From positions 1 to 44,849 of the forward strand of contig CAMQWP010000015.1 of NCBI GenBank assembly GCA_947038565.1: a stretch of 44,849 nucleotides of DNA, written 5' to 3'. This document shows positions 9,234 through 19,000 of this stretch, piece by piece; position 1 is the first letter of the stretch; each line of letters opens with the position of its first letter. The DNA comes from an uncultured Clostridia bacterium (GTDB taxonomy: Bacteria > Bacillota > Clostridia > Christensenellales > UBA3700). A model generated the notes under the pieces. It saw only the letters and a list, made by a program, of their open reading frames with translations. It searched no databases and was not told the DNA's origin. A program made the position numbers and the translations under genes.

Positions 9234-10934
9234 TTAATTATCAAACACTTTAGGAAATTCTAGTATAAATTCACTTCCGCTTTTAAGTTCGCTTTTAAGA
9301 ATTATCACTCCATCGTATTTAGCTATAATGTGCTTGACGATGCTCAGTCCTAGACCTGTACCTCCGCTGATTTTACTTCTGCCTTTATCCACTCTAAAAA
9401 ATCTCTCGAATACTTTATCTTGATATTCTTTAGCAATGCCTATACCATTATCCTTCACTTTCAATACTTTGCTTATGACAGTTTCGCTCATTGTAATATC
9501 TATATCTCCACCACTACTAGAGTACATTATTGCATTGCTTATTAGGTTTTGCAAGATAGTAAATAAATCATCATTAGATATATCATATTCAACAACACCC
9601 GTTATGCGGATATTTATGTCCTTCGCTCCGATCTGGAGTGCAAGCGAGTCGACTACCTCATTTGCGATTAATTCTCCACTGCAAGATACTCCCTGCACTT
9701 CATTCTCTGCAAATTCGATGGTAGATATCTTAAGCATATCACTGATTAGACATACCAGTCTATCATTATATTTTTTTATCTTTGTGATATAAGATTTCAC
9801 TAATAAAGGATTTTCTTCACACTCTGCAAGATCACAAAAACCACTAATACTTGTTATAGGAGTTTTCAGCTCATGCGATGCATTTGCAAAAAATTCACTC
9901 TTTATTTTCTCGTAGTTTTTAATAGTAGTTATATCAGTAAAAACTATTAAATGCATTGAGTTTTTATACGAGATTTTTATCAAATATTGCTTGCCCTTAA
10001 ATTCAGATATTACTTCCGTATCGCTTTTGTTTTTTAATATACTTAATAAATCACCGTACATTGTTTCAATATTTTGTATAAAATTATCTTTAAAGTTGTC
10101 TATATTAAACATGTCGCCAGCGACATCATTTGATAATATCACGTCCAACTTCTCATTTAAAAGTATAACGCCCTCATAAGTATTGTCGACAACATATTTC
10201 AATTTTTGTTTTTCGTTATTTATTCTATTCACATCATTTGCTATTTTATTACTGATGTTATTTATATTTGCAAGCGGTTTTTCTAACATATCATTATTTG
10301 CACTTTCGCACATAAAATCATAGTTGCCATTCCCGATTTGCTCTAACCCATCTGTTATAGTTTTGTATGATCCTACTAGCTTTTTATTCGTACAATACGA
10401 TAGCGTCATTGATAGAAGTAGTACAACCGCAGTAGTTGAGAACGTTATTATCAATATAAGCGTGATATAATCATCTAAGTTTTTGAACTTTGACGACACT
10501 CTAAGAATATGAAATTGATTAGAGTCAACTGCTTGAATTTTGACCGCATAATAAATCAAATGCTCACCTGTCGTATCAGACACTCTCAAGAAAACTTCTG
10601 GAGCGTTATCAATACAAGCCATTACTTCGTCTCGAAGTAAGTGATTATCCATGTTGCTCTCATCCGCATTCGTATCAAGTACAACCTCGCCTGAACTTGA
10701 TATAATAGTGACACGATTGTCAACAAATATCTCTGTATCAGTATCAAGTTGCTCATGATAATTTTCACCATCATCGTACTGTATAAACTCCTCTATAATG
10801 GTCGCGAATTCTATAATACTATCTTTCTTTTGCATAATAATCATATGTCGTGAAATGAGAATAGCACTTATTGATACTATCAATAAACTTAAGCAAATAA
10901 TTAGCATGTTTTTCAGAAAAATTTTGTTTTTCAA
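9234..10934 (-). CDS. phoR: PhoR-like sensor histidine kinase
   Basis: 566 residues from a TTG start at 10934, with AAGGAG about 10 bp upstream. TM1 is at about 10-28, an extracytoplasmic domain follows, TM2 is at about 156-180, and then come a HAMP-like linker and a PAS-like domain (about 245-340). The kinase core has phosphoacceptor His354 (ASHELKTP), the N box around N463-N467, the G1 box DNGIGI (496-501) and the G2 box GTGLGL (525-530). It is the last gene of the pst operon, 18 bp after the response regulator. That position supports a role as the phosphate-responsive kinase, signalling through PhoU and Pst. The cognate partner is the regulator just upstream. Confidence 0.88.
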   Translation of the reverse strand: MKNKIFLKNMLIICLSLLIVSISAILISRHMIIMQKKDSIIEFATIIEEFIQYDDGENYHEQLDTDTEIFVDNRVTIISSSGEVVLDTNADESNMDNHLLRDEVMACIDNAPEVFLRVSDTTGEHLIYYAVKIQAVDSNQFHILRVSSKFKNLDDYITLILIITFSTTAVVLLLSMTLSYCTNKKLVGSYKTITDGLEQIGNGNYDFMCESANNDMLEKPLANINNISNKIANDVNRINNEKQKLKYVVDNTYEGVILLNEKLDVILSNDVAGDMFNIDNFKDNFIQNIETMYGDLLSILKNKSDTEVISEFKGKQYLIKISYKNSMHLIVFTDITTIKNYEKIKSEFFANASHELKTPITSISGFCDLAECEENPLLVKSYITKIKKYNDRLVCLISDMLKISTIEFAENEVQGVSCSGELIANEVVDSLALQIGAKDINIRITGVVEYDISNDDLFTILQNLISNAIMYSSSGGDIDITMSETVISKVLKVKDNGIGIAKEYQDKVFERFFRVDKGRSKISGGTGLGLSIVKHIIAKYDGVIILKSELKSGSEFILEFPKVFDN

Positions 10935-10952
10935 TTATCTATTCTCCTTGTA

Positions 10953-11615
10953 TTAATCAATAATAAAGCCTACTCCACGCACAGTTTTTATAACTGTTTT
11001 GTCGGTGAATTTTGACAGTTTCTGCCTGATTGAATTCATATGAATGTCAAGAGTTCTGCTTTCTGAAAAGTAATCTACGCCCCAAACCAAATCGAATAAT
11101 GTCTCGCGTTCAACAACCTCACCCCTACGTTCATATAATACTTTTATCAGCTTGTATTCTAACAACGTAAACAGTATAAGATTACTTTCATAATATACTT
11201 GGTGTTTTTTGTCATCCAATACAAGACCGCTACAAGTGTCTTTTTTGACGCTACGCTCAAGCACTTTTTTTACTCTTGCGATAAGCTCCATCGTTTTGAA
11301 AGGTTTTGTAATATAATCTTCCGCTCCGCCTACAAGCCCTTTCACAATAGTCATTTCTTCATCTTTAGCACTTACCATGATCACTGGTATTGATGCAAAT
11401 TTCTTGTTTTGTTTTATCACTTTAAGTGCAGTTATGCCGTCCATCACTGGTAGCATAATATCCAGTATCAAGCAGTCTGGCAAACTATTATCTAATGCTT
11501 TAAACATGCTTTCTGCATCAGTGAAAATCTCTATATCAATATTCGCACTGAAAAAAGCACAGCTATATAAATCCGCGATACCGTCATCGTCTTCTACAAT
11601 ATAAACTCTATACAT
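10953..11615 (-). CDS. phoP: PhoB/PhoP-like OmpR-family response regulator
   Basis: 220 residues. The receiver domain has acidic residues E8-D9-D10, phosphoacceptor Asp52 (LDIMLP) and Lys104 (KPF). The C-terminal winged helix carries LVWG...SRTLDIHMNSIRQKL and ends VRGVGFI, typical of PhoB/PhoP. Its ATG overlaps the phoU stop by one base (TAATG), indicating translational coupling. A pair of TTAACA repeats upstream of pstS (15972-15988) is a plausible binding site, so the operon is probably autoregulated under phosphate limitation. Confidence 0.9.
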   Translation of the reverse strand: MYRVYIVEDDDGIADLYSCAFFSANIDIEIFTDAESMFKALDNSLPDCLILDIMLPVMDGITALKVIKQNKKFASIPVIMVSAKDEEMTIVKGLVGGAEDYITKPFKTMELIARVKKVLERSVKKDTCSGLVLDDKKHQVYYESNLILFTLLEYKLIKVLYERRGEVVERETLFDLVWGVDYFSESRTLDIHMNSIRQKLSKFTDKTVIKTVRGVGFIID

Positions 11616-12244
11616 TATACCCCCAGGCTAAACGAAGTCCATTCACATATATTTACTGCGTGGTCACCAATTCGCTCTAGATACTTAGCGACAAGCAAGA
11701 CAGTAAGAAGGTCTTCTATTAACATTGTATCTTGATTTACTTGAGTAGTCAAACTTTTTTTAGCACTATTAAACATTTTATCTAATTTATCGTCAAGAAC
11801 CATGCACTTTTTCGCCAGTTGAAGGTCTTTACTAAAATACGCCTTCATGCTTTCTTTTACCATAACTATCGCAAGCTCGAACATTTTATAGATCTCATCA
11901 AGTTTAAGTATCTCTCTATTATTAAATTGCAAGCAAAGATTTGATATGTCTTCAGCATGATCACCTATCCGTTCTAAGTCCGTGATCATTTTTATAGTAG
12001 CAGTTAAAAACTTAAAGTCTTTTGCAACAGGATGCTCTAATAGTATCATATTTAATGACTCTCTCTGCAAATGTTTTTCAAAGTCATCTACGCTATCATC
12101 ATCAATCATGACTTGTTTCAATATTTCTTTATCATCATTTAGCATACCCTCATATGTACTTGATAACTGCAACGCTACCTTGCTACCCATCTCCAGCAAG
12201 TCCAATTTAAAGGCTGCCATATTTCTATCAAATCGCTCAGTCAT
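11615..12244 (-). CDS. phoU: PhoU phosphate-signalling protein
   Basis: 209 residues from ATG 12244. The frame opens three codons earlier at a TTG, but GGGAGG is best placed for the ATG. Two copies of the PhoU helical domain carry the metal-binding pattern: LERIGDHAEDISN in the first half and LERIGDHAVNICEW in the second. It negatively controls the PhoR-type kinase and Pst transporter when phosphate is sufficient. It starts one base after the pstB stop. Confidence 0.93.
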   Translation of the reverse strand: MTERFDRNMAAFKLDLLEMGSKVALQLSSTYEGMLNDDKEILKQVMIDDDSVDDFEKHLQRESLNMILLEHPVAKDFKFLTATIKMITDLERIGDHAEDISNLCLQFNNREILKLDEIYKMFELAIVMVKESMKAYFSKDLQLAKKCMVLDDKLDKMFNSAKKSLTTQVNQDTMLIEDLLTVLLVAKYLERIGDHAVNICEWTSFSLGV

Positions 12245-12245
12245 A

Positions 12246-13100
12246 TCACCCAAACCTCCCTGTTATATAATCTTCAGTCCTGTTATCTTTAGGATTTTCA
12301 AAAACCTCTCTCGTGTTACCCATCTCTATCATTTCACCCATTAAGAAAAATGATGTTTTATCACTTATCCTAAGTGCCTGTTGCATATTATGCGTCACCA
12401 TAACGATAGAAAATCTATCCTTAAGTTGCAAACATAAATCTTCAATTTTACCTGTGGAAATAGGGTCAAGTGCTGACGTTGGCTCGTCCATCAAGATTAT
12501 TTTCGGCTGTGCCGATAAGCAACGTGCTATACACAGACGCTGTTGCTGACCACCACTCAAACTCATAGCACTCTTACCTAAACAGTCTTTGACTTCATCC
12601 CACATAGCAGCTTTTTCGAGACTTGTTCTTACGATCTCATCAAGCTGAGTTTTATCCTTGACCCCAAACGTCCTTGGTGCGTAAGTGATGTTGTCATATA
12701 TGCTCATAGCAAAAGGATTAGGTTTTTGGAAAACCATACCTACATTTTTCCTAAGCACACCTATATCCAAATCTTTTGAATATACATCTCGCCCTGCTAT
12801 CTCTATAGTCCCCTCAATACGGCAACCGTTCACAAGATCATTCATTCTATTTATACTTTTCAATAATGTAGATTTCCCACACCCTGACGGCCCGATAAGT
12901 GAAGTGATTTCTTTATCATTAATTTGCATGTTAACATTATGTAATGCTTGAAATTTATTGTAGAATAAGTTTAGATTCTCGATCTTAATATCCGCTCCAT
13001 CCTTAAATAAATCTAAGCAGATATCCCCCTTATCCACCTTATTATTTTTGCTTATTTCTCTATTTTTCGTGTTTTCATTTTTGTTAAATAATTTGTACAT
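12246..13100 (-). CDS. pstB: Phosphate ABC transporter ATPase PstB
   Basis: 284 residues from ATG 13100, with AGAGGTG upstream; the in-frame GTG two codons earlier lies inside the SD. Walker A GPSGCGKST, the Pst-typical FQKPNPF after the Q-loop, signature LSGGQQQR, Walker B ILMDEPTSALDP and H-loop MVTHNM are present. The family core begins near ADIKIENLNLFY, so about 35 Lys/Asn-rich residues form an N-terminal extension of unknown use. It powers phosphate uptake through the fused PstCA permease encoded just upstream. Confidence 0.95.
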   Translation of the reverse strand: MYKLFNKNENTKNREISKNNKVDKGDICLDLFKDGADIKIENLNLFYNKFQALHNVNMQINDKEITSLIGPSGCGKSTLLKSINRMNDLVNGCRIEGTIEIAGRDVYSKDLDIGVLRKNVGMVFQKPNPFAMSIYDNITYAPRTFGVKDKTQLDEIVRTSLEKAAMWDEVKDCLGKSAMSLSGGQQQRLCIARCLSAQPKIILMDEPTSALDPISTGKIEDLCLQLKDRFSIVMVTHNMQQALRISDKTSFFLMGEMIEMGNTREVFENPKDNRTEDYITGRFG

Positions 13101-13157
13101 ATTCACCTCTTTTTATACCCTACGGCATATCATAACTATGTAATATTTTGTATTAAC

Positions 13158-14909
13158 TCATATTTTAATATTCTTTCTTTGTGCAAACTTTTTTGTAAAA
13201 TTCGATGCTAGATTTATTATAAATACTATCGCAAGTAGTACTACCGCAGCACCATATGCTTCGTTTACGTGTAGCCCTTCTCCTGCTAAAATATACATAT
13301 ATACAGCTAGCGAAATTCCGCTTGACATAGGCGAAGTTGGCATTGATTTTGTAGACCCAACTGTAAATAAAACTACTGCCGACTCACTTACTATTCTGCC
13401 TATTGACAAAATAACTCCGTTCAGTATTCCGCCCATCGCACTAGGCAAGACTATCCTAAAAATAGTAGTAGTCTTTCCTACACCAAGTGCATAAGATGCC
13501 TCTCTAAGACTTTGTGGCACTTCTAATATCGCTTGCTCTGTCGTTCTGATAATAGTAGGCAAGTTCATAAGCGTAAGCGTCAATGCACCAGCCATAATAC
13601 TATAACCCATACCAATCAACTCGCAGAAAAACATCATACCGAAAAGCCCGAAAATTATAGAGGGTATTCCCGCTAGTGTCTCTATAGACATCCTTACTAT
13701 CTTTACAAATTTGCTGTCATTTTTCGTATACTCACAAAGGAAAATTGCTGTCATTACACCTATTGGCACACTCATCAATACAGTCAATCCTATCAGCATT
13801 AATGTAGTTACAATACTAGGCAATAACGTTATAGCCCCGCCATACTCAAAAGAACCAAATACAAAATCAAATGATAAATGTGGCACGCCCATAACTAATA
13901 TGAATAGCACTATACCTACTAGAGATATCATAGTCATGCTAGTACAGCCTAAACTAAAGCCTTTCATAGCTTTCTCTTTCGACCTTGATAAAACGTACTG
14001 CGGATTACCCGTCCCGACACATTTATCTATAACGATACTTTTACCTTTTTTGATCTTTCCACTTTTTGTTTTGTAGACATTTAGCCCAACAGTTACACAC
14101 AATATCATAACAAATAGAACGACACCTGTAGCGACCAGTGCACCTTCATGCAATCCTTCGGCATAAGACATTTCAAGCACGATATTACCCGTTAGCGTAC
14201 GTATACCTTGAAAAAATGATGTAGCAAAATCAGGTATATTTCCACTCACCATCACAATAGCCATTGTCTCGCCTACTGCTCTGCCTATTCCTAAAATTGC
14301 TGCCGACATAAGCCCTGTTTTAGCTGACGGAACTGCCACTTTAAATATGGACTGTTCTCTACTCGCACCTAGTGCTAACGCCCCTTCTATATGTAATGGA
14401 TCAGCATTCTCTAGACTTGTAACGCTGATAGATATCACCGTAGGAAGTATCATTATCCCTAATATAATAGATGAAGTCATCACTCCATACCCAACACCTG
14501 ACGATGATAACGCTGAGAATAACGGTACAAGTACTTGCACACCAAAGAAACCAAATAATACCGATGGAATCCCTGCTAGTAGCTGAACTAATTGCATTAA
14601 TATCTTTTTCAGTTTTGGTCGCACAAAATAACATATAAATATAGCAGTGAACCTACCTATAGTAACGCCTATTAATCCTGAAAACGCAGTGACTATAATC
14701 GTATTTACTATCATCGGCAATATACCGAATTCGTTATTTACAGGATTCCACTTAGTACCAAATAAAAACTTAAAAAAACCTATTTCAAACATACTTGGCA
14801 AGCCCATGCTTAATAAAAATATAGTAATGACAACTACTACCGCTATTCCTAAAAAGGCACTCGACGCGTACAGTAATTTCATGCATTTCTCTTTTAAACT
14901 TTTCTCCAT
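13158..14909 (-). CDS. pstCA: Fused PstC-PstA phosphate permease
   Basis: 583 residues in one uninterrupted frame. The N-terminal half (about 1-290) is PstC-like, with the permease EAA loop EGALALGASREQS. The C-terminal half (about 325-583) is PstA-like, with its own EAA loop EASYALGVGKTTT. Each half shows about six hydrophobic segments. They are joined by a Lys-rich, probably cytoplasmic linker (about 285-325). Normally pstC and pstA are separate genes. A single chain would fix a 1:1 heterodimer. Start ATG 14909 has an AGAGGA site close upstream, 66 bp after pstS. Confidence 0.93.
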   Translation of the reverse strand: MEKSLKEKCMKLLYASSAFLGIAVVVVITIFLLSMGLPSMFEIGFFKFLFGTKWNPVNNEFGILPMIVNTIIVTAFSGLIGVTIGRFTAIFICYFVRPKLKKILMQLVQLLAGIPSVLFGFFGVQVLVPLFSALSSSGVGYGVMTSSIILGIMILPTVISISVTSLENADPLHIEGALALGASREQSIFKVAVPSAKTGLMSAAILGIGRAVGETMAIVMVSGNIPDFATSFFQGIRTLTGNIVLEMSYAEGLHEGALVATGVVLFVMILCVTVGLNVYKTKSGKIKKGKSIVIDKCVGTGNPQYVLSRSKEKAMKGFSLGCTSMTMISLVGIVLFILVMGVPHLSFDFVFGSFEYGGAITLLPSIVTTLMLIGLTVLMSVPIGVMTAIFLCEYTKNDSKFVKIVRMSIETLAGIPSIIFGLFGMMFFCELIGMGYSIMAGALTLTLMNLPTIIRTTEQAILEVPQSLREASYALGVGKTTTIFRIVLPSAMGGILNGVILSIGRIVSESAVVLFTVGSTKSMPTSPMSSGISLAVYMYILAGEGLHVNEAYGAAVVLLAIVFIINLASNFTKKFAQRKNIKI

Positions 14910-14975
14910 AATTCCTCTAATTGGAATAAATGATACAGCATTTCAGCTATACCATTCATTCCCTTTTTTTAATTA

Positions 14976-15839
14976 TTATATAGCTAGTTCACTAAATTTC
15001 ACTATTTCCCCTGCGTATATCTTATTTAATGATAGGACAGAAATATCGCTAACTACATTATCAAGATTTACTATCACCGCGATACCATCCTTAGCTAATG
15101 TAATAACTGACACTTTTTCCTTTTCAGTATCTTTTATTTCCCTGCTACTCATACCTATATCTACCGTCCCCGCTGACGCATTGCTGATACCTGTACCACT
15201 GCCATTAGCTGTCATTTCAAGTGCTACTTTGCCACTATGAAAACTTTCAAACTTAGCAAATAACTTTTCAAACAATGGCTCTACTGATGTACTTCCGCTC
15301 ACCTTTAAAGTCTGCTTAGTCTCAAAACTTGTACTAGCTACATACTCTTCCGCATTATCAACTACAGGTACATATCCCTCCGTCACTATTATGTCTTGTG
15401 CTTGTGAGCTTTTTATAAAACTAGCAAACTCACCCGCTACTTGAGTTAATCCTTTTTGAGTATTGTATACAAGCTCAAACGGTCTTGACATAGCATATGC
15501 ACCCGATACTATATTTTCACTGCTAGCCTCAATGCCACCTACTTTTAATGTCTTTACAGTATCATTTATTGACCCTAATGACACATAACCTATAGCATTA
15601 ATATTATTAGATACTTCCGTTAAAACATTATTCGTCTTATCCGATATCAGACTTGCTTTTACATCACCTGAGTCAATACCTATTATATCTTCAAATGCAC
15701 TTCTTGTTCCACTACCCGCTTCTCTCGATATAACAGTTATATTTTTTTCTCCACCACACCCTACAAGTACAATACTCATAGTGCATACCATTATCATAAT
15801 CCCTACTACTAACAACTTACTTAATCTAGACTTGTTCAT
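14976..15839 (-). CDS. pstS: Phosphate-binding lipoprotein PstS, circularly permuted
   Basis: 287 residues from ATG 15839 (AAGGAG 10 bp upstream); the longer frame to 15944 lacks a signal peptide at its start. The lipobox is LVGC with Cys28. All usual PstS phosphate-loop motifs are present but in swapped order. First come SREAGSGTR (38-46), NAIGYVSLG (81-89) and EGYVPV (154-159), which normally close the protein. Then come SGSTSVEPL (181-189), GSGTGI (213-218) and DIGMSSRE (227-234), which normally open it. The chain ends at KFSELAI, where ordinary PstS would run on into the SREAGSGTR half. It is the first gene of the pst operon, with a Pho box upstream. Confidence 0.9.
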   Translation of the reverse strand: MNKSRLSKLLVVGIMIMVCTMSIVLVGCGGEKNITVISREAGSGTRSAFEDIIGIDSGDVKASLISDKTNNVLTEVSNNINAIGYVSLGSINDTVKTLKVGGIEASSENIVSGAYAMSRPFELVYNTQKGLTQVAGEFASFIKSSQAQDIIVTEGYVPVVDNAEEYVASTSFETKQTLKVSGSTSVEPLFEKLFAKFESFHSGKVALEMTANGSGTGISNASAGTVDIGMSSREIKDTEKEKVSVITLAKDGIAVIVNLDNVVSDISVLSLNKIYAGEIVKFSELAI

Positions 15840-15971
15840 AAATTCGTTCTCCTTTTCACATACGATCATTTTATCAAATATGCTTTCTACTTTTTCACCG
15901 ATCTGTTTTACTGCATGTATATAGTTTAGCTTAATACAAAACAATTAAATAGCATGATACAGATAATATTG

Positions 15972-15988
15972 TGTTAAGATTATGTTAA
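15972..15988 (-). promoter_or_regulatory. Pho box upstream of pstS
   Basis: Two direct TTAACA repeats on the minus strand (15988-15983 and 15977-15972), separated by 5 bp, giving the 11-bp period of Bacillus PhoP boxes (TT-A/C/T-ACA pairs). It lies about 135 bp upstream of the pstS ATG and after the terminator of the preceding gene. The -10 box is not clear. Confidence 0.7.
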
Positions 15989-16006
15989 GAGCATACGAAC
16001 AAATAA

Positions 16007-16042
16007 AAACACTGCTGGGATAATACTATCCAAGCAGTGTTT
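16007..16042 (-). terminator. Terminator of the repeat lipoprotein gene
   Basis: Stem AAACACTGCT (16007-16016) with AGCAGTGTTT (16033-16042), extended inward by further pairing, followed on the minus strand by TTTTTATTT. It insulates the pst promoter from the gene at 16060. Confidence 0.88.
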
Positions 16043-16059
16043 CAATATTTTATTTGAAG

Positions 16060-19000
16060 TTATTTTTTATTAGGTGTTGGCACGCCTCCAACAAGTTCCC
16101 ACTGTCCACTCCAGTATGGAGTTATATATGTTTTATTTGTTGTCATATCATGAAGGTTCCAGTCTTCAACCCAATCTGCAGGTTTTGATGCCACATTAGC
16201 AAACACTGTTATCTTAGGACATGCAAAAAACGCTCTTGTTCCTATATTTGTAACAGTGGCTGGGATTATTATGTAACCTAGATTTGAACATCCATTAAAT
16301 GCACTTTCGCCAATAGTTATCAGTTTTGAATTTGCTGGAATGTGGAATGTTTCCAAACCTGAATCGCTGAATGCAGCCGCTATTAATTCCGTAACTGATG
16401 CTGGAAGTGCAAAAGTTTTAAGCATAGTGGTACCTGTAAAAGCTGATTGTCCAATGAATTTTAGTTTGCTATTACCTAAGAAAGTCACAGTTTCCAGGCT
16501 TGTACAATCTTTAAATACAAATCGGTTAATAGCCGTAATAGTTTCAGGAATTATTATGTGCTTTAGTGTTTTATTTTCAAAAAAAGCTTTATCTTCTATT
16601 TCAGCAACAATCTTTCCGTCTATCGTATCTGGGATAGCCACAGTTTCGCTGTTTCCTTCATATTTCATAATCTTAACTTCAGTCTTAGAACCGAACACGA
16701 ATTCATACGTTAGCTTATCCATCTGAATTTTCCAATTGAACTGAACATCAGAAGTGGAACCTCCAGCCCACATATAGTTTTTGTCATTTACTAATTTGGC
16801 AGTAATAGAGTAAGTTCCGATTTCTGTTGCTTTTATATTTCCTGAAATAGTATATGCTGATGGGTTATTCGACGTCAAAGTTTGTTCAGAAGCCGTGTAG
16901 AACGTATTTACGTCAGCAGGCTTATTAACAACAGCCCTAATAATAGTCCAATCAAAAGTTAAATCTTCAGTATGGTTAGGATTATCTATCCAAACGGTAG
17001 ACTTTTTATTTATAAGTGAAATAGTAGCAGTGTAATTTCCTACTTCTGTACCCCTATTGCCTGAAATTGTATAACTTGGACGTGGATGGAATAATAGTTC
17101 ATATTCATCACCGGTGTAATCAAAACTAAAACGTGGAGGATCACTTGGTTTATTAACCTTAAGAGTTTCAATTACCCATTCAATGTCAAAATTCTCAGTG
17201 GTAGCATCATTCCAAATATGATTTAATTTGTCAAGTAATGAGAAAGTTGCAGTATACGTTCCTGCTTCAGTAGCCTGATCCCCAGTAACTTCATAACCCG
17301 AACCGGAAAACGGAGCTGTTATTAATTTACCATGATATTCTATGGGATTAATTGGTTTTGGTTTTAATATCTCTGATTTTCTTAGTTCCCACATAATAAC
17401 CTTGTCACTAACATCATTATAATTAACCCAACAAAAATTTGAGTCACTCTTTAATGAAACAACAACTTTATAAAATCCTGCATCTGTTGCTTGAGTTACT
17501 CCTGATAATGTGTAATCATCACTCTTTATTATATTATTTTCTTGCTCAGCGCCATTATAAGTCACATTACCAGATGTAGTTGGCACCTTGATTTCTTTGG
17601 CGGCAATCATCCAATCAACGTTAATAGGTGCGATGCTTCCATCAGCCCATGAAACATTAACCGTCTCTGTAAGCGTAAGCACAGCCATATGATGACCCGC
17701 ACTTACTGATTCAAACACACCACCAACAACATAAAACTTATCTTTAGCGATGTCAGCTGTTATTAAATCGCCACTGTATATATAAATACTTTCAACTGTT
17801 GGCTTATTAATTTTTCTCTTTAGCATAGTCCAATCCACATTAATATCTGAATTATCTGAATTTGCCCAAAAAGTAGAATCGGGGTACTTTAGTTGCAATG
17901 TCATTTTGTAATCGCCAACAACTGTCGCACTTGTAACACCGTTAGTATCATAATATAAGGTATCTCTTAAAACTCGCTGTGCCTCTCCTGAATACGTCAT
18001 AATCCTTATTTTAGGCACAATAATTTCATTTTTCAATATTTTCCATGAGTATGAAAGGTCGTCAGTAGAGCCGTCAAACCAAGCAGCATGATCAGATTTC
18101 AACGAAACTGTTACATTATATGTGCCCGCAACAGTTGCGTATTTATCTCCGCTTATTATATAACTATCACTTTCTGGAATGTCAACAATTTGAGGTTTTA
18201 TTTGAAATATTTTATCTTGTGGCTTAGCTGGTTTAACTACACCATCAGCAATAATACTCCAATCACAAGTTAATTGTGCTGAATCTGTATCTTTCCACTT
18301 TGTATTAGCCTCATCAGAAAGATTAAGATAAAAAGCATATTTTCCTACTTTCGTTTCACTCAACTTACCGCTTATCACATAATCGGCACTCTCACTAATT
18401 TCTACTGTTTTTTCCGTTTCGTCATACATAATCACTTTTTTATATTGAGGAGTGGTGATTTCTTTTTTCTCGATTTTCCAATCTACAGTTAAGTCAGCAT
18501 TCTTGCCATCTTTCCATACTGTGTTTTTATCGTCTACAAGAGAAACCGTAATAGAATAAACTCCAGCATCTGTTGCTTTTGTTTTACCTGCTATTGAGTA
18601 ATCATCACTTGTCAATATTTCCACTTCTTGCTCAATGCCACTGTAAACATGCTTACTTGTAATAGTCGGCATATCTATTAGCTTTTGTGCTATTTTCCAT
18701 TCAACATTAATGTCGTCCGTGCTACCACCAGTCCAGCTAGTGTTAACTGTGTCGATTAGTGATAAGGTTGCAACATAAGTGCCAGCCTCCGTTGCTTTTG
18801 TTGTGCCTTTTATTGTATACAATTCACTGATAGGAATATTTGCTAACTGCATAGTATTATTGTATGTAAGCACCCCTGTTGCAGTAGGCTTATCTATTCC
18901 TGTAATCACAGAATAATGAGCATAAACTGTTATAATCGTCTCAAAATCTTCAGTTACATCAAAATAATCAGCCTTGAACGGAACAGTCCAAACATCTTTA

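Noticed and set aside
14976..15944. Longer PstS start at 15944
   Set aside because: The extra 35 residues precede a normal lipoprotein signal, and the good SD (AAGGAG) belongs to ATG 15839.
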